A DNA stretch of 33,780 nucleotides from Planctomycetia bacterium. Its GTDB lineage: Bacteria; Planctomycetota; Phycisphaerae; Phycisphaerales; SM1A02. This document shows positions 1-7,843 of this stretch, piece by piece. The position numbers were made by a program, and so were the translations under genes. Location of the stretch: positions 1-33,780 of the forward strand of contig SXUI01000065.1 of NCBI GenBank assembly GCA_005790605.1, in the 5' to 3' direction. The first letter of the stretch is position 1; the number at the start of each line of letters is the position of its first letter. Below the pieces are notes generated by a model. It was not told where the DNA came from and searched no databases. It worked only from the letters and a program-made list of their open reading frames with translations.

Positions 1-1614
1 CCCATTCCCTACAAACTCACGCATCAGCCACTCCACGACTGTGCCGCGCTCCTCGGCACCGCCGACGAGATGGATACGCATCGTCTCGGCATCCTTGAGT
101 TCCGCGATCGGACGCACGCGCGTTATGAAGATCGGATTCCCGTGTTGCGGATGACGCAATCGATTCGGTTCGGGCGTATCGAACCCATCCGGGTGCTCGA
201 AAACGAGTCCAATGCGCGGGGCGAGCGCACCGAGTCGCGCCAAAAGTTCTGTCACGGTTGCGGCTGGAATCGGCGCACACTTCGTCACCACTGATGTCGG
301 AATGTCCTGCGATATCGCAGGCACGCGCATCAGCGTCCCGCCCGAAAGTAACTGCGCGCAATGCGTGAGTGAACCAGTTGCGAGATCGGGGAGCTCCCAG
401 TGCGGTCGCTGAGAGATCAGCCCGATGCGCACGCGCCTAGTACTCGTGACCTGCATCAGAGTCTCTAACGCTTCCGGAAGAAGTCGGCCATCAGGCGCAC
501 TCAGCCCGTGATCAAGATCGACAAGGACTCCATCGTGGATGGCAGCCGTCCCCTTCGCAAGATCCGCGGGGGAGAGCGCGGTCCCACCTCCGCGTCCGGT
601 TGCCAACCCGTCCTCTGCGGCCGGTGCGCGCGGAGGCACAAGTTTCTCCTCCTGCCCCATCACGCTGCGCGACGCGGCCCACCTCGAACAACAGTCATCG
701 AGCGCACGAGCGAGCGTTGGGAATTCAAACTGAAAGCCATGCATAGTCGCTCGACTCGGCACTGCGTGCCTTGACGCCGTCAGTTCCCCGGCGCCCTGTC
801 CGAGCAGCACACGCAAGACGATTGCGGGAATCGAGTGAACCGGTGCAATGACTCCCCGCGCGCCGCAACGCGCGGCAAGTTCATTCGCGAGCCGCGACCA
901 CTGCACAGACTCTGGAGCGACGGCATTCACCGCTCCTCTCATCGCGATGCTCGCGATGGCCCAATCGAACATGTGAACGGCATCTTGCCAGTGAATCCAT
1001 GGGACAAACTGCACTCCCTTCCCAGGAATCACGCCGCATCCGCGCCGAAACCACGGCGCGGCGTGCGGAATGAGTCCGCCCTCCGCGTCAAGCACGCTTC
1101 CAAGTCGCAGTGCCACGATTCGCATGCCGAGCACTTCAGCCCGCGCACACTCGCTTTCGAGTTGCGCCATGACACCGGCAAGGAAACCTGCGCCGTACGA
1201 CGCGCGATCGTCGAGTTGTTCAAATCCTCGATCTCCAAACGCGGCCACCGTCGACGCGACGATAAACGCGCGCGGAGGGTTTGTCGCCATTCGAACACCA
1301 TCCACGAGACGCCGGGCGCTCTCGAGTCGACTCGTTCGGATCTCCTCCCGCACCCGTTTGGTCCATCGGCCATGCGAGGTGGAATGACCTGCGAGATGGA
1401 CGATCGCATCGCACGATTCCAATGCACTCTGCCAAAGTCCAGGAAATCGAGCGTCTCCAGCGACGACCTCAACAGACCTCCCAAGATGCGCGAACAAGCT
1501 CCGCGCATGCGCCGCGTGCCGACTCAACGCGACAACGCGATCACCTCGGCGCGCGCGATCTGCCACGAGCCTGCGTCCAATCGTTCCAGTAGCGCCGGTG
1601 ATGAAGATCCGCAT
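1..1614 (-). CDS. SDR-family epimerase (YfcH/TIGR01777-like) fused to a HAD/Cof-like domain, 3' end cut by window
   Basis: The frame is open without a stop from an ATG at 1614 to the window edge (538 codons seen). Residues 1-16 hold a Rossmann start with the GxxGxxG motif GATGTIG at 7-13, typical of atypical SDRs. Residues to about 310 follow the TIGR01777/YfcH plan, including a C-terminal part of the DUF1731 kind (an LLGQGAGEL stretch, then a GFQFEFPTLARAL stretch). A low-complexity linker (about 315-360) leads to a second domain that begins GVLVDLDHGLS, like HAD motif I. Two aspartates (D366, D368) are kept but the usual Thr/Val after them is Gly, so catalysis is doubtful. Later segments resemble a Cof-type cap. 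The SDR substrate is unknown; family members are annotated as nucleoside-diphosphate-sugar epimerase-like. A separate HAD gene starting at the in-frame ATG at 660 cannot be excluded if the assembly has an error, but no stop separates the two parts. Confidence 0.75.
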   Translation of the reverse strand, partial: MRIFITGATGTIGRRLVADRARRGDRVVALSRHAAHARSLFAHLGRSVEVVAGDARFPGLWQSALESCDAIVHLAGHSTSHGRWTKRVREEIRTSRLESARRLVDGVRMATNPPRAFIVASTVAAFGDRGFEQLDDRASYGAGFLAGVMAQLESECARAEVLGMRIVALRLGSVLDAEGGLIPHAAPWFRRGCGVIPGKGVQFVPWIHWQDAVHMFDWAIASIAMRGAVNAVAPESVQWSRLANELAARCGARGVIAPVHSIPAIVLRVLLGQGAGELTASRHAVPSRATMHGFQFEFPTLARALDDCCSRWAASRSVMGQEEKLVPPRAPAAEDGLATGRGGGTALSPADLAKGTAAIHDGVLVDLDHGLSAPDGRLLPEALETLMQVTSTRRVRIGLISQRPHWELPDLATGSLTHCAQLLSGGTLMRVPAISQDIPTSVVTKCAPIPAATVTELLARLGALAPRIGLVFEHPDGFDTPEPNRLRHPQHGNPIFITRVRPIAELKDAETMRIHLVGGAEERGTVVEWLMREFVGNG

Positions 1615-1706
1615 CGTGAAGGTGACGGAGAAAGAGCTTGCTCGCAGACTAACCGTTTGCGCCGCAGTTCGTCAGCGATCAAGGTAAAACGCCGAAACTA
1701 CCTAGA

Positions 1707-3227
1707 TTATGCATGAATCTTTCGCACGGTCGCCGCTGGAATGCCAAGTTGTTCGCGGTACTTCACAACCGTGCGGCGAGCGATCTCGACACCGCGAGCC
1801 TGCAATTGTTCGGCAATCGCCCGGTCGCTGAGTGGATGATGGCGATCCTCGCCTTCCACGACCTCGGAGAGCATCGCTTTGATCGCGTTCCAAGAGACAT
1901 CTTCGCCCTCTCGATTCTCCGTGCCGCCCGCGAAGAAATCCCGGAGTCGCACGAGACCGCGTGGCGATGCCATCCACTTCTCTGCAACCGCTCGGCTCAC
2001 GGTGCTGACATGGATCCCAAGTTGCTCAGCGAGATCGGTCATCGGCATGGGACGCAAGAAGTTCGGCCCATGTTCGAACCACTCGCGCTGACGCGAGACG
2101 ACTGCCTTGGTCACTCGCGCAAGCGTCGTCTTGCGTTGCTCAATAGCCTCAAGCAAGGTCCGCGCCGCGCGGACACTGTCGCCGGCGAATGCGCGCGCAG
2201 CCTTATCCGCAGACTTGTCCTCCGCGAGCTCTTCGTACTCGCGCGAAACTCGCACGCGCGGAATCAACTCGTCAGAGAGTCGCACCGTGTACTCATCCGC
2301 ATCTACATCGAGTTCGACAATCACATCCGGCACGATGGGTTCATTGCTTGGCGGAACAAGTGCGTAGCCTGGCGCGGTCGTCAGGCGACGCATCACGCTC
2401 TTTGCCTCATCGATTCTGGCATAGTCCATGCCGCTCGCACCGCAGATCTTGGGAAGTCGATTCGCAAGCAGGTCGTCATAGTAGTTCTCAAGGAGTGCGA
2501 GCGCGTCGCTCCACACCACCGCCGTCGCTTCTGTCTGCGCCTCTTCAAGAGCCGCGGATGCTTGCAGTCGCAAGCAATCTCGTACGGAAGTCGCACCTAA
2601 ACCAGGCGGGCTCAATTCATGTTGAAGGCGCGTAAGCCCGCGCTGCAGGAGTTCCATCGACCAGTCGCAACCCGGCATGGAAGCCGATTGATGCAGCACT
2701 GTTTCAAGATCCGCGCTCAACAAACCCTCAGGGCCGATGTACTCAATCAAGCGAGCGCCGACTGCGCGAAGTTCGGGATCGTGAATCTCCGAAAACGACC
2801 ACTGCTCAAGCAGTTGCTCGGTTAACGACGCGCCGCTGCCAGCGGTGTTGTTCATCGCCGACAACTTCGGGTCCTCGTCGGAATCGCTCGCCCGACTCGG
2901 CCGATAGTCTCGATCACCCGACCACTGATCGCCGTAACTTCGCTCCATCAACCGGAGCCGCTCAAACTCTGTCGAGCCACCGCCCTGCGGTGCATCTTCG
3001 CGAGTCGAACTCGTGCGAGTCTTGACCGCGTCGAGTGACTGCGGTCGATCATCCCCCGGCTCGACGATCTCAAGCGCGACATTCGTCTCAAGTTCACGAT
3101 CGAGTCGCTCGCGAAGCGCGAGCAATGGCAACTCAAGTATCTCCGCCGCTTGAATCAACTTCGGCGTGAGCGCAAGATTCTGGCCTTGCCGCAGTCCCTG
3201 AGAAGTTTCAAATCGCATTCCGCTCAT
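1707..3227 (-). CDS. rpoN: RNA polymerase sigma-54 factor RpoN
   Basis: This 506-residue protein has the full sigma-54 plan. The N-terminal region I is Gln/Leu-rich (LRQGQNLALTPKLIQAAEIL), which contacts the activator. An acidic, variable region II follows, then the core-binding domain, a helix-turn-helix segment (LAEQLGIHVSTVSRAVAEKW) and the C-terminal RpoN box at about 483-492 (ARRTVVKYRE), which reads the -24 promoter element. Length is normal for the family. Start is the ATG at 3227; a second ATG at 3218 is possible. It lies 174 bp after recR on the same strand. Its probable targets are in this window: sigma-54-type promoters stand upstream of fliE and fliK, and an NtrC-type activator is encoded at 20220-21749. 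It should therefore direct part of the flagellar programme. Confidence 0.96.
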   Translation of the reverse strand: MSGMRFETSQGLRQGQNLALTPKLIQAAEILELPLLALRERLDRELETNVALEIVEPGDDRPQSLDAVKTRTSSTREDAPQGGGSTEFERLRLMERSYGDQWSGDRDYRPSRASDSDEDPKLSAMNNTAGSGASLTEQLLEQWSFSEIHDPELRAVGARLIEYIGPEGLLSADLETVLHQSASMPGCDWSMELLQRGLTRLQHELSPPGLGATSVRDCLRLQASAALEEAQTEATAVVWSDALALLENYYDDLLANRLPKICGASGMDYARIDEAKSVMRRLTTAPGYALVPPSNEPIVPDVIVELDVDADEYTVRLSDELIPRVRVSREYEELAEDKSADKAARAFAGDSVRAARTLLEAIEQRKTTLARVTKAVVSRQREWFEHGPNFLRPMPMTDLAEQLGIHVSTVSRAVAEKWMASPRGLVRLRDFFAGGTENREGEDVSWNAIKAMLSEVVEGEDRHHPLSDRAIAEQLQARGVEIARRTVVKYREQLGIPAATVRKIHA

Positions 3228-3401
3228 AGGTGTTCAACGCAGCGCAGGGCAAATCGGACGAGGCAATCCTACGGCAAGCATGGCACAGCCTCGGCCATCT
3301 CGAAGCCGAAAGCCGCAGAAAGAACGCAAAGAGAAGCGCGCTCCCGCGATGCCATTTCAGCACACCTCACACTTCCCCGCATGAATCGGGCGATGACCCG
3401 C

Positions 3402-4022
3402 TTACAAGCCCGTTCGCCCCGCGATCGCGTCGGCGATAACTCCCGGATTCGCTAAGTCGATTTGACTTCCGCTCGCGAGCCCTCGCGCAAGTCGCGTCAC
3501 CCGCACCCCGCGCTTTCCCGCCTCCCGCGCAATCCAAAGCGCCGTTGTGTCACCTTCAAGATCTGGGTTCATCCCGAGCACAAGTTCCTCAACCGCGACT
3601 GACTGCGCGTTCTTGGTCGCGTCGTCAAGACGCGCGAGCAGAGGTTGCAGCACGATGCCCTCAGGACCAACGCCCGCGAGTGGGTCCAACCGACCAAGCA
3701 ACACATGGTAGATCCCACGAAAGGATCCAGCCTTCTCAATCGCAAGAACATCCTTCGGCTGCTCCACAACGAGCACGATGGACGCTTCTCGACGAGCATC
3801 TGAGCAGATGCCGCACTGTTTGTCGTCGCAGATGTTCCAACAGATTGGACAGTGCGAGATTTTCGTCTTTGCGTCCTTGATTGCTTCAGCGAGCGCATCC
3901 GCATCCGCAGGGCTCTCACGAAGCACATGAAACGCGAGCCGCTCGGCGCTTCGACGGCCGATGCCGGGAAGCCGCGCGAACGCGTCGATGAGCCGCGAGA
4001 CCGCCTCAGGATAGCCTTTCAT
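3402..4022 (-). CDS. recR: Recombination mediator protein RecR
   Basis: The 206-residue product matches RecR from end to end. A helix-hairpin-helix region lies at about 15-30 (RLPGIGRRSAERLAFH). A four-cysteine zinc site follows (C58-x2-C61 and C70-x2-C73). A Toprim domain follows (VVEQPKDVLAIE, then the LGGRLDPL-like segment LLGRLDPLAGVGPE). RecR acts with RecO and RecF to load RecA on gapped DNA. The ATG start overlaps the ybaB stop by four bases (ATGA), so translation is probably coupled. The dnaX-ybaB-recR order is widely conserved in bacteria, which supports all three calls. Confidence 0.97.
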   Translation of the reverse strand: MKGYPEAVSRLIDAFARLPGIGRRSAERLAFHVLRESPADADALAEAIKDAKTKISHCPICWNICDDKQCGICSDARREASIVLVVEQPKDVLAIEKAGSFRGIYHVLLGRLDPLAGVGPEGIVLQPLLARLDDATKNAQSVAVEELVLGMNPDLEGDTTALWIAREAGKRGVRVTRLARGLASGSQIDLANPGVIADAIAGRTGL

Positions 4023-4393
4023 CCGAGCATCCCTTGCACTGCTTCAGGAGGAAGCGGAATGTCCATCTCCTTCGCGGCCTCCGAGAGTTCGCTCGCAAGT
4101 CGCGCTCGCGCGATGTCGAGCGCGGCATTCACGCACTCCGCGATGAGCCTATTCGCGTAGGCGGTGTCCGCGCTGCTCCCCGATGCAAGGCCGCGGATCA
4201 TGCTTGGTGCGAGTTCAACTTGCGTGATACGAAGGTCGCAAGTCGCGCGGACTTGCACCGCGCCGCCACCGACGACAGCCGAGACCTCGGTCGTCGCGAG
4301 ACGTGCTTTGATTTCATCCATGCGTGCTCGCAGCTTCGGCAAGTCCTTCAACATGCCACCAAGTTGCGATGCCAACTTGAGTTTCTCAAACAT
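4019..4393 (-). CDS. ybaB: YbaB/EbfC-family nucleoid-associated protein
   Basis: The small protein (124 residues from the ATG at 4393) is helical at both ends with a beta-rich centre (VVGGGAVQVRATCDLRITQV), the plan of YbaB/EbfC DNA-binding dimers. The start is chosen because GGAGG lies seven bases upstream of this ATG; the longer frame would need a TTG at 4399. It sits 38 bp after dnaX and overlaps recR by four bases. Family members bind DNA and are linked to nucleoid organisation; its exact role beside DnaX and RecR is not settled. Confidence 0.93.
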   Translation of the reverse strand: MFEKLKLASQLGGMLKDLPKLRARMDEIKARLATTEVSAVVGGGAVQVRATCDLRITQVELAPSMIRGLASGSSADTAYANRLIAECVNAALDIARARLASELSEAAKEMDIPLPPEAVQGMLG

Positions 4394-4431
4394 CCGCAAA
4401 CCTCCATCAACAAACTCGACAACTGCTGCAC

Positions 4432-6243
4432 TCAGTGGGACTCTGGCGCGTCGTTCGCCACCGTTTCGGTCGAGCCCGCGAGCGGAAGACGAGTGACTTC
4501 CACGATACTCGCATCAAACAGTTCCATCACGCCGCGGACGATTGGATCGTTGCGCACTGAGGCATCGATTCCAATCGCAACGCTCGGCGCGGGCGCCGTC
4601 GTTCCCAGTCGCGGTCGCAGATCAAACTGCACGGGACCGTTGAGGACCCGCCGCAGCAACGCGCGCACGCGATCGGGATTGTCCAAGACGAACCGTCCGG
4701 AGGCCGTCGAAGCATCGGCGTCGAGGACAACCCGCACCTCGTCGCGCGTTCGGGTGAACTCGATAAGTGCAAGTTCGCCGATCAGCGCGTTGTCCGCCGG
4801 GCTTTGCTCACCGACAACGGCAAGTTGCGCGCGGAGTGCCTCAAGCGAATGAATCTCAACCGATTCGCATGACACGGAGTTTGGCGCGGAGTTTGGCGAA
4901 GCACTCACTGTGCGCGGCGGCAGAGCCCGAGGCTCAGGCACTGCGGGACGGGGCAACGCGCTCGCTCGTGATTCCTGACCCCCAACACGCTCGGTGCGGG
5001 GGTCATCCGCTTTTTTTGCGTCAACCCCTGTGGGCGTTCGAGGCGCACCAGCAAGAAGTGCCGCGCCCGAAGCGAAGCGCGATGCCAGCGCGAGGCGCAC
5101 GAGGCACGCATCGAAGAGCGCGCGGGGAGCGCTTGACGCTCGAATGCTGCGGCCAATGCTGTCACACGCGGCAATCGCGTGCACGCAGTAGGCAGGATCC
5201 ACCCGCGGTGCCAATCCAGCGAGTCGATCTCGCGATGCGCTCGCACACTCGAGCAACGCACTCTCGCCTCCGCAGGTCGCGGCGACGAGCAACCAGCGGA
5301 AGCGTTCCGCAAGCATGTCGAGCGAGTGCTCAACCGCGGTTCCGCCTTCAAGCAGCTTCCCGCCGATGGCAAGCGCGTCGGCGCATCGTTCCTCCACGAT
5401 TGCCGCAATCAAGTCAAGAAGCAGCGCGTCTTGCGGAAGCCCGAAGACTTGTTCGAGGAGAGCAGCGTCGACCCGATGATCCGTGCTTGCAGCAAACAGT
5501 CGGTCGAGCAAGCTGAGGCCATCGCGCATGGATCCATTTGCCATGCGCGCAACGGCGAGCAGCGCGTCCGTGCTCGAGTCCATGCCTTCCTTGACGGAAA
5601 CCACGCCGAGGTGCTTCGCAATCTCTGTCGCAGGAATGTTGCGAAAATCAAAGCGCTGGCAACGCGACTGAATTGTCTGCGGAACCTTGTGTGGTTCGGT
5701 TGTGCAGAGAATGAACTTCACATGACTCGGTGGCTCTTCCATCGTCTTCAACAACGCGTTGAAGGCCGGCGTGGTCAGCATGTGCACTTCATCGATGATG
5801 TAGATGCGGTACTTGCCACGAGTTGGCGCGAGTCCCGCCCCCGCGATGAGTTCGCGCGCATCGTCGATGCCGCGATTCGAAGCGCCGTCGATCTCCATCA
5901 CATCAAGGTCTTCGCCGCGGAGAATCGCCTCTCCGACCGCGCCTTGGTCGCCTTCGCCTTGCCCCGCATTCAGCGCGCGAGCAAAGATCCGAGCGAGTGA
6001 AGTTTTTCCAACGCCGCGCGTTCCACAGAAGAGATAGGCATGCGCCGTGCGACCAGTCGCGATCGCATTTCGGAGTGTGCGAGCGATGGGTTCCTGTCCA
6101 ATCAAGTCCTCAAACTCACGCGACCTGTAGCGCCGCGCGAGCACTGTGTAGGGCTTGCGCGACTGCTCCGTCGTGAGCGGTGTCATGACGACATCCTCAA
6201 CGAGCGCAGCGGAGTCCGGAGATCGAACAGACTTCTTGGCCAT
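4432..6243 (-). CDS. dnaX: DNA polymerase III subunit tau (DnaX), with probable frameshifted gamma form
   Basis: The 603-residue protein is the clamp-loader ATPase. Walker A is GTRGVGKT at about 74-81, Walker B/DEVH at about 151-154, and the SRC arginine-finger motif near 193-195. The C-terminal third is Pro/Ala-rich, then tau-specific. The four-cysteine zinc module that normally sits between the first helices after Walker A and the (D)V(M/I)EID segment is absent: the region is a short Gly/Gln-rich linker with no cysteine. At codons 409-411 the mRNA reads GCA AAA AAA, a slippery run followed by a stable hairpin; a -1 shift adds Ser-Gly and stops, giving a 413-residue gamma-like product. Start options are ATG 6243 (used here), TTG 6258 and ATG 6186; only 6186 has a clear ribosome site (GAGG eight bases upstream). 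It follows the SRP RNA gene and precedes ybaB. Confidence 0.95.
   Translation of the reverse strand: MAKKSVRSPDSAALVEDVVMTPLTTEQSRKPYTVLARRYRSREFEDLIGQEPIARTLRNAIATGRTAHAYLFCGTRGVGKTSLARIFARALNAGQGEGDQGAVGEAILRGEDLDVMEIDGASNRGIDDARELIAGAGLAPTRGKYRIYIIDEVHMLTTPAFNALLKTMEEPPSHVKFILCTTEPHKVPQTIQSRCQRFDFRNIPATEIAKHLGVVSVKEGMDSSTDALLAVARMANGSMRDGLSLLDRLFAASTDHRVDAALLEQVFGLPQDALLLDLIAAIVEERCADALAIGGKLLEGGTAVEHSLDMLAERFRWLLVAATCGGESALLECASASRDRLAGLAPRVDPAYCVHAIAACDSIGRSIRASSAPRALFDACLVRLALASRFASGAALLAGAPRTPTGVDAKKADDPRTERVGGQESRASALPRPAVPEPRALPPRTVSASPNSAPNSVSCESVEIHSLEALRAQLAVVGEQSPADNALIGELALIEFTRTRDEVRVVLDADASTASGRFVLDNPDRVRALLRRVLNGPVQFDLRPRLGTTAPAPSVAIGIDASVRNDPIVRGVMELFDASIVEVTRLPLAGSTETVANDAPESH
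4976..5029 (-). promoter_or_regulatory. Programmed -1 ribosomal frameshift signal in dnaX (tau/gamma switch)
   Basis: Read on the minus strand, the elements come in the canonical order. A Shine-Dalgarno-like AGGGG (5029-5025) is followed by seven bases, then the heptamer A AAA AAA (5017-5011) in the correct X XXY YYZ phase with the dnaX frame (GCA AAA AAA GCG). Five bases later a hairpin starts: 5' arm TGACCCCC (5005-4998), 3' arm GGGGGTCA (4983-4976), a perfect 8-bp stem. Four more pairs (GCAC with GTGT, one G-U) can form inside with a single bulged base and a five-base loop. In the -1 frame the codons after the slip are AGC GGA TGA, so the stop is reached at once, at the foot of the hairpin. 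The E. coli dnaX signal has the same three parts. Transcriptional slippage on the A7 run is an alternative route to the same protein. Confidence 0.85.
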
Positions 6244-6302
6244 GGAGCGAGGTACCAAAGTGCGAGGGCGCAGGTCGCTGGGCAGTGTCCAAGGACCACA
6301 GT

Positions 6303-6425
6303 GGAGTTGCTGAAGACGGCCAGGCGACGACTGCTCGGACGACGACGCTTATGGCTGCTGCGGTCAAGCCCTGACCAAGTTCACGGTCCGCCCGACTGCC
6401 GAGCCTGACCGTCTTCAGAAACTCC
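6303..6425 (-). ncRNA. ffs: Signal recognition particle RNA, bacterial small type (4.5S-like)
   Basis: A 23-base inverted repeat with two mismatches joins 6403-6425 to 6303-6325. On the minus strand one mismatch becomes a G-U wobble, which favours this strand. Near the tip the minus strand carries GGTCAGG, ten bases, then AGCAGCC, exactly the two conserved halves of SRP domain IV that bind Ffh (E. coli 4.5S has the same heptamers with the same ten-base separation). The apex reads UGAC where many bacteria have GGAA; URRC-type loops are known in SRP RNAs. The total of about 123 nt fits the small bacterial form without an Alu domain. Ends are taken from the stem, not from any mapped transcript. 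dnaX begins about 60 bases downstream; ffs beside dnaX is a common arrangement. Confidence 0.85.
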
Positions 6426-6435
6426 AAGGACAGCG

Positions 6436-6444
6436 ATGGTAGCA
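6436..6444 (-). promoter_or_regulatory. Possible extended -10 promoter for the SRP RNA
   Basis: The minus strand reads TGCTACCAT, which fits the extended -10 form (TG, one base, then TAnnnT). It ends about ten bases before the first paired base of the SRP RNA, so transcription would begin near 6429-6427. No good -35 hexamer is seen at the usual distance. Confidence 0.3.
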
Positions 6445-6494
6445 CAGCGCAAGCCCCATGGAGCCCACGAGAGTTCGTTGTGTAAACTCAGGCG

Positions 6495-7766
6495 ATGTCC
6501 GCGGCCAATGAAGCATCGCCAAGTAGCAGCCCACCTCCCCTGCAAACGACTTCGCGCGCGCGCCATTCGAGTGAACGGCACCTACGCGAAGAGCAATCGC
6601 GGCGCGTCGTCTTACTCGTCGTGCGGCTCAGCTTCTTCGTGCTCCTCGTGACGACCGCGGTCCTGCTCATTGCAACTCGGACCAGCGCGAACGAAAGTTT
6701 TTCCTACCTCAATCTCGCGGTCATCGCTGGAACCGCGATCAGCGTCGGCGTCATCGTCCTCGTCATCGACATCATGACACCGAACAAACGCATGGCGGCG
6801 ATGTTCGGGACCTATCTCGGCATCTGCTTTGGACTCATCGGCGCGCTCGCGCTTGGCGCCCTCCTCGAAATGCTCGCGCACGCATGGGAACTCATTCCGC
6901 AGAATCCAAACGCGCCGCCTCCGATCTGGATCCCGGTCGTGAAAGCGATGCTCGCGATCACCCTCTCGTACATCGCAGTCAGCACGGTGCTCACCACACG
7001 CAACGACTTCCGATTCATCATCCCATTCGTGGAATTCAAACGGCAACGGCGAGGGGCGCTCCCAATTCTTGTGGATACGAGTGCGCTCGTTGACGGGCGC
7101 GTGCAAGAACTTGGACTCGGAGGCATCATCGATGCCCCCCTCTCCATTCCATCCTTCGTCCTCGATGAACTCCAGCGGCTCGCGGACAGCAGTGAGCGCA
7201 GCAAGCGCGCGCGGGGTAAGCGCGGACTCGAAATCGTGCAACGATTGCAATCGAATGCGCTCGTCGACCTAAGCATCGAGGAGTTCGATGTCGATGTAGG
7301 CGGCCGCGGCGTCGATCGATTACTTGTCGAACTCGCACAGCGCGACGGCTACCGCATTCTCACGACCGACGCAAACCTCGAAAAGATCGCGTCCATCGGC
7401 GGTGTCGGCGTCATCAATGTGAACGCGCTCGCGATGGGTCTTCGTGTGGCTGCCGTTCCGGGTGACATTCTTGAAGTGGAAGTCCTCCGCTCAGGCGACA
7501 CTGCTGCACAAGGCGTTGGCTACCTCGATGATGGCACGATGGTCGTCATCGAAAATGGCGAGCGAACCATCGGCACAGTCGTCCGTGTCCAAACCACGAA
7601 CAGCGTGACCACTGCTTCGGGCCGCATCATCTTTGCGAAGGTTGTGCAGGGCACGCCCGAACCAGGCAGCACTGCGAGCGTCACGAAGCTCGCGACCGAA
7701 CAGCCGAAATGGAAGGGACCGCCACCCGCGTCGCGAAGCGCGAGCGACCGTAATCCGCGCCGGTGA
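6495..7766 (+). CDS. YacL-like membrane protein with PIN and TRAM domains
   Basis: The 423-residue protein begins with a charged cytoplasmic tail, then about four hydrophobic segments (about 38-60, 71-94, 104-127, 147-167). A PIN nuclease domain follows from about 190. It keeps acidic residues expected for metal binding: D194 in ILVDTSALVDGR, E225 in the VLDELQ segment, D274, and D292 in LTTDANLEK. A TRAM RNA-binding domain follows (VPGDILEVEV to about 400). This is the layout of Bacillus YacL and mycobacterial relatives. The family is thought to be a membrane-bound ribonuclease, but substrates are unknown. The gene is divergent from the SRP RNA/dnaX group and convergent with flgE. Start is the ATG at 6495. 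Confidence 0.9.
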   Translation: MSAANEASPSSSPPPLQTTSRARHSSERHLREEQSRRVVLLVVRLSFFVLLVTTAVLLIATRTSANESFSYLNLAVIAGTAISVGVIVLVIDIMTPNKRMAAMFGTYLGICFGLIGALALGALLEMLAHAWELIPQNPNAPPPIWIPVVKAMLAITLSYIAVSTVLTTRNDFRFIIPFVEFKRQRRGALPILVDTSALVDGRVQELGLGGIIDAPLSIPSFVLDELQRLADSSERSKRARGKRGLEIVQRLQSNALVDLSIEEFDVDVGGRGVDRLLVELAQRDGYRILTTDANLEKIASIGGVGVINVNALAMGLRVAAVPGDILEVEVLRSGDTAAQGVGYLDDGTMVVIENGERTIGTVVRVQTTNSVTTASGRIIFAKVVQGTPEPGSTASVTKLATEQPKWKGPPPASRSASDRNPRR

Positions 7767-7783
7767 CGAGCGAGCACACAACG

Positions 7784-7813
7784 CGCAACGCGCGCCTTCC
7801 GACGCGCGTTGCG
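7784..7813. terminator. Bidirectional hairpin between yacL-like gene and flgE
   Basis: A perfect 11-bp GC-rich stem (7784-7794 with 7803-7813, CGCAACGCGCG and its complement) with an eight-base loop lies in the 77-bp gap between two convergent genes, 17 bases after one stop and 30 after the other. There is no T-run on either side, so it is either a Rho-assisted stop or an mRNA 3'-end stabiliser. Confidence 0.6.
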
Positions 7814-7843
7814 ATGATGAACAGTGTGAAAGACTGATTCGAA

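Noticed and set aside
835-1716. Long plus-strand open frame (293 codons) opposite the SDR-HAD gene
   Set aside because: Arg/Ser-rich translation without recognisable motifs; the minus strand encodes a clear SDR protein over the same bases.
3228-3401. Weak sigma-54-like GG/GC pair (TGGCATCGCGGGAGC) upstream of rpoN
   Set aside because: The spacing is right but the TT before GC is missing and two bases of the -24 part differ; too weak to claim autoregulation.
4976-5017. Hairpin followed by T7 on the plus strand, which looks like an intrinsic terminator
   Set aside because: It lies inside dnaX, antisense to the gene. On the coding strand the same bases form slippery A7 plus downstream hairpin, with correct phase and an immediate -1 stop, which explains them better.
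6612-7250. Minus-strand open frame rich in Asp, Glu, Arg and His opposite the YacL-like gene
   Set aside because: Composition is that of a reverse-frame shadow; the plus strand has membrane, PIN and TRAM features.
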